Shown here: in pieces, positions 31,738-35,480 of the stretch | How the letters are laid out: every line of letters starts with the position of its first letter | Position numbering within the stretch: position 1 is the stretch's first letter | NCBI RefSeq assembly: GCF_018613325.1 | Contig: NZ_JAGGQJ010000037.1 | Location: 1-35,480, forward strand | Source: Bacillus sp. ISL-34 | GTDB lineage: Bacteria > Bacillota > Bacilli > Bacillales > DSM-1321 | Direction of reading: 5' to 3' | Length of the DNA: 35,480 nt | Notes under the pieces: model-generated | Databases searched by the model: none | Told to the model about the DNA's origin: nothing | Seen by the model: the letters and a program-made list of their open reading frames with translations, nothing else | Made by a program: the position numbers and the translations under genes

Positions 31738-31775
31738 GAAAGAATCCATTTTGAACTTTCATAATGGATTCTTTC
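31738..31775. terminator. bidirectional terminator
   Basis: GAAAGAATCCATT ... AATGGATTCTTTC, 13 bp perfect arms, between argS and the convergent CotH-SET gene. Confidence 0.88.
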
Positions 31776-31780
31776 AAACC

Positions 31781-33289
31781 TTACTCGATGACATCGAACC
31801 ATAATGGGGATTTATCATCAATTTCACCGTTGTAATTGATCGTGATTTCCTCGCCAGCCTTTATGTCTTTATGCGCATAAAAGTCTATCGTTAAATCTTC
31901 TAAATTATTGTCATACGCCGCATTCGGAGTGTATGAATGATTGAATAGCGATCCATTTCCTAAGGCAATGGCCGTTTCATCGTCATCTCCCCAATAGAAA
32001 CAGTGATGAAAGAGGGAAGTTTTCTTTAAATATTTCCATTCGCTTTTCGGTGAAATGATGACAGGTGATGCCTCGATGAGTTCATCCTTTTTAATATCCC
32101 TTACCGCATATATTCCTCTGCCATATTTCCCCGTATTTTTAATGCAGATTGGTGACATGGCCTCAATTGCTTTTTTCCATTCCTGTTTGGCTTTCAGTTT
32201 GGTTTCATCTAGGTCACCAAGATGCTTATTTAAGTAATCACTGCGATTGCGAATGAATTCGAATATGAATTCCGGTTCCTTGTCGAATAGATCCACCTTA
32301 TTCTTTTTATATGGATCAAGAAGGATGTGCGGGCGTATCGCCTGGTGCAGTGATAATACTTTATTTTCCATATGATTTACCGTAAATGTGGTTTCCAATT
32401 GTTCAACCAAGAGGTCTTTGTAGAACTTACGGTATTCCGGAACCTGCAAGAGAAGATGACTAAGGTGATTTGTCCTTTTTCCTCCAATAGGGACGTATGT
32501 GTGCTCCATGATCCCGCCACTGACTTTGCGTCCCCAAGTGGCATCATAATCCCAAGGAATGATTTCAAATAATTTTGTTTCACTATTGCGATATAATGCA
32601 TAGTTATGAGTGAAACCGTCATTATTCATTGTACATACAGCTCCAGCCAGCCAGCGTAAGTATTTATGGATATCAAGATGCTGCGAGACTTCTTCAGGAA
32701 ATTTGGCAAGAGGGGTGGTATTGATTTTTTTGATCATTTCAATAAGGTATTCATCGTCGGAAGGTTTTCCAAAAGCTTGTTTATAGCCTGATACAAGGGA
32801 TTCTTTTGATTTCCCATCCCTTTCCAATGAAAAGTTGGCATGATTGTTTACTGCATAATAAATGGGGCCGGCAGGAAGTCCTCTTTTTTCTAAAAAGAAT
32901 TCATCAACGGACTCCAGTTGTAAATATACCCCTTTACAAGAGCCGTTACGGTATAAGTCAATATGCTGGCTATGGGGGGAAAGAACTCCAAGATCTTGGA
33001 AGTAATCGAGTGAGAGTTTATTGCGAATGAGGGAAGGATCTTTGTATTCGGCATTGAGATGGATTTTGTGGGCGCCAAAGAAGCTTTCTGGCTCGATGAA
33101 ATCAATCCAATAGGATCTTTTCCTGAACTTTCGGGTATAAGAGCCCCGATAGGCAATATCGATATCATAAATGTCATTTTCCACTTTCAAATAGGCAGGA
33201 ATGGGGTCATTACTCCATACGTCCGCACGTAAATCTTCTAGATCTTCTTCTTCTATCGTTAAGAAATAAGATGGAATATGATAAGGCAT
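31781..33289 (-). CDS. CotH-type spore coat kinase fused to a SET domain
   Basis: 502 aa from ATG 33289 (GGAAGGTGAG upstream). Residues 1-360 are a CotH kinase: YRGSYTRKFRKRSYWIDF (48-64), LNAEYKDPSLIRNKL (78-92), KGVYLQLESVDEF (119-131), TMNNDGFTHNYALYR (220-234) and the metal/catalytic motif IPWDYDATWGR (244-254). Residues 379-502 form a SET domain: YGRGIYAVRDI (cofactor), LGNGSLFNHSYTPNA (442-457; NHS and N contact S-adenosylmethionine) and EITINYNG (483-490; catalytic Tyr). Normal CotH proteins end near residue 360, so the SET part is an in-frame fusion with no linker break. Upstream, on the same strand, is a CotG-like Ser/Lys protein, the typical CotH substrate. Predicted role: phosphorylation plus lysine methylation of spore coat proteins. 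Confidence 0.85.
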   Translation of the reverse strand: MPYHIPSYFLTIEEEDLEDLRADVWSNDPIPAYLKVENDIYDIDIAYRGSYTRKFRKRSYWIDFIEPESFFGAHKIHLNAEYKDPSLIRNKLSLDYFQDLGVLSPHSQHIDLYRNGSCKGVYLQLESVDEFFLEKRGLPAGPIYYAVNNHANFSLERDGKSKESLVSGYKQAFGKPSDDEYLIEMIKKINTTPLAKFPEEVSQHLDIHKYLRWLAGAVCTMNNDGFTHNYALYRNSETKLFEIIPWDYDATWGRKVSGGIMEHTYVPIGGKRTNHLSHLLLQVPEYRKFYKDLLVEQLETTFTVNHMENKVLSLHQAIRPHILLDPYKKNKVDLFDKEPEFIFEFIRNRSDYLNKHLGDLDETKLKAKQEWKKAIEAMSPICIKNTGKYGRGIYAVRDIKKDELIEASPVIISPKSEWKYLKKTSLFHHCFYWGDDDETAIALGNGSLFNHSYTPNAAYDNNLEDLTIDFYAHKDIKAGEEITINYNGEIDDKSPLWFDVIE

Positions 33290-33339
33290 ACACTCACCTT
33301 CCTTTCTTGAAGATGTATTATGGTCAAGCGCAAACATGT

Positions 33340-33347
33340 AATGTATG
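33340..33347 (-). promoter_or_regulatory. possible SigE/SigK -10 element for CotH-SET
   Basis: On the minus strand CATACATT matches the SigE -10 (CATACANT) and, with the next base, the SigK -10 (CATANNNTA). It lies about 50 bp upstream of the start codon. I see no good -35, so this is tentative; it overlaps the end of the upstream gene's terminator. Confidence 0.3.
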
Positions 33348-33388
33348 AAAAAATTCAACTTAATCAATCAGAGATTGATCAAGTTGAA
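33348..33388 (-). terminator. terminator of the CotG-like gene
   Basis: On the minus strand TTCAACTTGATCAATC-TCT-GATTGATTAAGTTGAA is followed by TTTTTT. It separates the CotG-like gene from the CotH-SET gene, so each probably has its own promoter. Confidence 0.9.
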
Positions 33389-33407
33389 GCTTTTTAGATT
33401 TAACTAT

Positions 33408-33677
33408 TTATCTTCTTCTTTTTTTCTTTCCACGTCCAGTGGATGTACTTGAACTTGAAGTGGAAGTTGAAGTGCTACCAGTAGACTTGTGTCCAGTGGA
33501 TTTATGTCCAGTAGACTTGTGTCCAGTAGACTTGTGTCCAGTGGACGTGCTGCAAGTAGATGTGCTACTGCTGCCGCTACTGCTGCCGCTACTGCTGCCG
33601 CTACTGCTGCCGCTACCGCTGCCACTGCCGCTGCCGCTGCCAGATGAGCCGCCTTTTCCTTTTTTCCCTTTCGGCAT
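33408..33677 (-). CDS. CotG-like Ser/Gly/Lys-rich repeat protein
   Basis: 89 aa from ATG 33677 (AAAGGAGGGG upstream). Basic N-terminus MPKGKKGKGG, an (SG)n/(SSG)n tract (about 11-38), STSTCSTST, four GHKST pentapeptides, a Ser/Thr tract and a basic end GRGKKKRRR. The 15 bp and 12 bp DNA repeats underlying these tracts are near identical, so the length is likely to vary between strains. Ser, Thr and Lys rich tandem repeats are typical of CotG, phosphorylated by CotH in B. subtilis and encoded beside it. Here the gene is directly upstream of the CotH-SET gene. Lys residues in KGKKGKGG, GHKST and KKKRRR are possible methylation targets (inference). Confidence 0.8.
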   Translation of the reverse strand: MPKGKKGKGGSSGSGSGSGSGSGSSSGSSSGSSSGSSSTSTCSTSTGHKSTGHKSTGHKSTGHKSTGSTSTSTSSSSTSTGRGKKKRRR

Positions 33678-33851
33678 ACAAACCCCTCCTTTAATAAGGT
33701 TAATTTCATGATATGCAGTATCGTACATACTTGAACATAGGTTAACAACAAACGGGCTAATAAAAATGGCGGAGAGTTTTTGCTCGGAATCGATTTGAGA
33801 AGAATATGAATAATATGGACTTATTCCAAACATAGTAATGTAAAGTGATAT

Positions 33852-33895
33852 ATGGCGGGCCCCCTTCAAGTAGGGTGCCCGCCATTTCTTATAAT
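33852..33895. terminator. GC-rich hairpin in the ndh/CotG-like gap
   Basis: ATGGCGGGC...GCCCGCCAT with inner CCC/GGG, then TTTCTT. Oriented for either strand. The rest of 33678-33851 is upstream region of the CotG-like gene with no gene. Confidence 0.7.
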
Positions 33896-33900
33896 GAAAA

Positions 33901-33940
33901 ATGCCCTTACTCCCAAACGGGAATAAGAGCATATACCGTG
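33901..33940 (-). terminator. rho-independent terminator of ndh
   Basis: On the minus strand ATGCTCTTATTCCC-GTTT-GGGAGTAAGGGCAT forms a fully paired 14 bp stem with two G-U pairs, followed by TTTTTC. Confidence 0.8.
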
Positions 33941-33962
33941 AACATGTCACGATTATAATGAA

Positions 33963-35144
33963 TTAATAAGCCAGGCTGAATAGGGCTTTGATGTGTGATA
34001 GATAGCGTACATTACTTGCTTCTTTCATCAATGTAGCCGGAAGGCCTTTAAGGGACGTGTTATTGGCCCCAACGGTTGCCACCGCATCCTTACGGCCAAG
34101 GCTCGCAAGTGTACCTGAGTTTACAGGTGAAAATGCTTCAAGTTTCTTGCCTTCAAAGGCTGCAAATAGGTTGTAACCAACAAGCTCACCCATTTGCCAA
34201 GCATTTTGTGCAGTAGGAGCGTATGGACGGCCGCCTTCTGGAGGGAAAGCAAGTGCACTGTCCCCGACAACGAATACGTCTTTGTGGGATTTGGATTGCA
34301 AATACTCATTTACGGTTGCTTTGCCGCGGTCCACTTCAAGGCCTGATTCGCCTACGATAGGAAGAGCCGCAACTCCGCCTGTCCAAACAAGCGTATTGGC
34401 CGTTATCGTTTGTCCATCTTTCAATTCGATTTGATTGCCTTTAACGCCCGTTACAGGCAGACCTGTCAAGAACTCAACGCCGCGTGCTTCCAAGCTTGTC
34501 ATCGCACGTTCGATCAAGTGATCTGGCAGGACCGGAAGGATTTTTGGACCAGCTTCTACAAGCTTGATTTTCAAGTCCTTGAAGTCCACTCCGAACTTTT
34601 TGGCGATTTTAGGGAAATGATCGACGATTTCACCGATTAACTCGACACCCGTCAAGCCGCCGCCGCCGATTACGATGGTTGCGTCCGCTTCATTATTCGT
34701 TTGTGCATATTCGCGGATGCGATCTTCGATATGTTTGTAAATCTTGTTTGCATCATTAACGGATTTCAAGACCATGCTGTTTTCCTCAAGTCCCGGAATG
34801 CCGAAGAATCCAGTTTGGCTTCCTAAAGCAACAACCAGGGCATCATAAGATAAAGTGGAACCATTGGCAAGTTTCACTTCTTTGTTATCGACTGAGAAAG
34901 ACTCCACTTTGGAAATGACAAGGTCGATATCTTTACCTTTGAAAAGCTTTTCCAACGGAATGGAAACGGCCTGCTCAGAAATGGATCCGCCTGCAAGACG
35001 GTGCAATTCGGTGATGATTTGGTGCGTTGGAAATTGGTTCACCACTGTAACCTGCACTTCATCTCTTTTGTAATATTCACGTACGGATAGAGCAGATAGC
35101 AATCCTGCGTAACCTGCACCTAAGATGACGATTTGTTTTGACAT
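33963..35144 (-). CDS. ndh: type II NADH dehydrogenase
   Basis: 393 aa single-subunit NADH:menaquinone oxidoreductase, membrane-peripheral. FAD site IVILGAGYAGLLSALSVREY at the N-terminus, NADH-binding TIVIGGGGLTGVELIGEI (about 157-174), TLVWTGGVAALP, and FVVGDSALAFPP, with AQNAWQMGELVGYNL near the quinone site. Matches B. subtilis Ndh (YjlD) in length and motifs. ATG with a GGGGG-type site upstream. Cotranscribed with yjlC (39 bp gap), as in B. subtilis, where the operon is under Rex; no Rex box was located because the promoter lies outside the window. Confidence 0.92.
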   Translation of the reverse strand: MSKQIVILGAGYAGLLSALSVREYYKRDEVQVTVVNQFPTHQIITELHRLAGGSISEQAVSIPLEKLFKGKDIDLVISKVESFSVDNKEVKLANGSTLSYDALVVALGSQTGFFGIPGLEENSMVLKSVNDANKIYKHIEDRIREYAQTNNEADATIVIGGGGLTGVELIGEIVDHFPKIAKKFGVDFKDLKIKLVEAGPKILPVLPDHLIERAMTSLEARGVEFLTGLPVTGVKGNQIELKDGQTITANTLVWTGGVAALPIVGESGLEVDRGKATVNEYLQSKSHKDVFVVGDSALAFPPEGGRPYAPTAQNAWQMGELVGYNLFAAFEGKKLEAFSPVNSGTLASLGRKDAVATVGANNTSLKGLPATLMKEASNVRYLSHIKALFSLAY

Positions 35145-35183
35145 AGTTAATCCCCCGTCCTTACTGATTGAAAGTTTATCAAA

Positions 35184-35480
35184 TTATTTTTGGTTATTAC
35201 GTTCTGAAGAGACCTCAAGAAAAGCTTGGGCGAAGCGGAAAAGCTTTTGAGCTTGCGGATCTTTCATCATTCTTAACAGACCAAAAAGACCGATCACATC
35301 ATTATTCGCTTCTGCACGATCCTTAGCTTCGATGGCATTAGCCGCAAGACCTTTCACCGAATGGACTACAGGTGTCGCGATCTCCGAAATGGCGCTGACC
35401 GTATCATTTTTCAAAACATCATCAGTCGCAACCGATTGAGCGAAATCATAAGACTTTGTTAAAATATTCACTAACTCAGT
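35184..35480 (-). CDS. yjlC: YjlC-like DUF1641 protein, 5' end outside window
   Basis: The C-terminal part of a DUF1641 protein. The frame is open to the window edge and reads ...TELVNILTKSYDFAQSVATD, so GTG 35471 is internal and not the start. The helical repeat part ISEIATPVVHSVKGLAANAI and FGLLRMMKDPQAQKLFRFAQ is characteristic of the family. Full-length YjlC is about 140 aa. It precedes ndh in the same operon; its role in NADH dehydrogenase function is not established. Confidence 0.85.
   Translation of the reverse strand, partial: TELVNILTKSYDFAQSVATDDVLKNDTVSAISEIATPVVHSVKGLAANAIEAKDRAEANNDVIGLFGLLRMMKDPQAQKLFRFAQAFLEVSSERNNQK

Noticed and set aside
33439..33711. Plus-strand 90-codon frame rich in VDLCP and LLPL repeats
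   Set aside because: Shadow of the repeat tracts of the minus-strand CotG-like gene; no start signal.

Overview
The window looks like chromosomal DNA of an endospore-forming, AT-rich member of the Bacillaceae. The evidence is an N-terminal LysM plus GH18 spore-type enzyme, a CotH-type spore coat kinase beside a CotG-like repeat protein, a fatty acid desaturase with a DesR-like regulator, a yjlC-ndh pair, a T-box in front of argS, and strong Gram-positive ribosome binding sites with frequent TTG/GTG starts. A Peribacillus/Bacillus simplex-like host is my inference. There is no rRNA, tRNA, CRISPR array, phage structural gene or recognisable transposase.

Left part (1 to about 9.6 kb), accessory. 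Unrelated, mostly short and AT-rich genes all lie on the plus strand: an EmrE-like exporter, an HTH regulator with two membrane proteins, a cupin, a protein with three internal repeats, a YesK-like membrane protein, a HAD hydrolase, a cytidine-deaminase-like enzyme, a GNAT, a CPCC protein and several tiny membrane proteins. Between them lie about fifteen whole or partial copies of one roughly 85 bp element, all in the same orientation. Each full copy has two simple inverted sites, CTAAC-6 bp-GTTAG on the left and CTAAC-7 bp-GTTAG on the right, around a central hairpin with a T-tract. Outer boxes pair with each other and inner boxes pair with each other. This is the R''-L''-hairpin-L'-R' layout of integron attC sites, and the gene-site-gene-site order is that of a cassette array without a visible integrase. 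The array runs off the left edge. Several cassettes are decayed, and a 266 bp non-coding block is present twice (5038-5303 and 9358-9623).

Middle (9.7 to 27 kb), mostly ordinary Bacillus-type genes. They include a YycE-like VOC protein, an SDR oxidoreductase, an MntA/HepT toxin-antitoxin pair, an APH-type kinase with a GNAT, a 3D-domain cell wall protein, an ABC-2 transporter pair, LysR diverging from an Old Yellow Enzyme plus EamA exporter, and a LysM/GH18 protein. Four genes here and in the array's right flank are broken by frameshifts or stops. Two arrays of 21 bp tandem repeats occur (11.7 and 27.1 kb); the first lies just upstream of a perfect sigma-54 promoter match.

Right part (27 to 35.5 kb): DinB protein, desaturase (des) with DesR-like operator half-sites, a DesR-like receiver protein with an eroded DNA-binding domain and no DesK, T-box-regulated argS, then on the minus strand a CotG-like Ser/Lys repeat protein followed by a CotH kinase fused to a C-terminal SET domain, and finally yjlC-ndh. 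The kinase-SET fusion next to a likely substrate suggests a spore coat module combining phosphorylation and lysine methylation.

The two strongest candidates for something undescribed are the attC-like cassette array and the CotH-SET/CotG-like pair.
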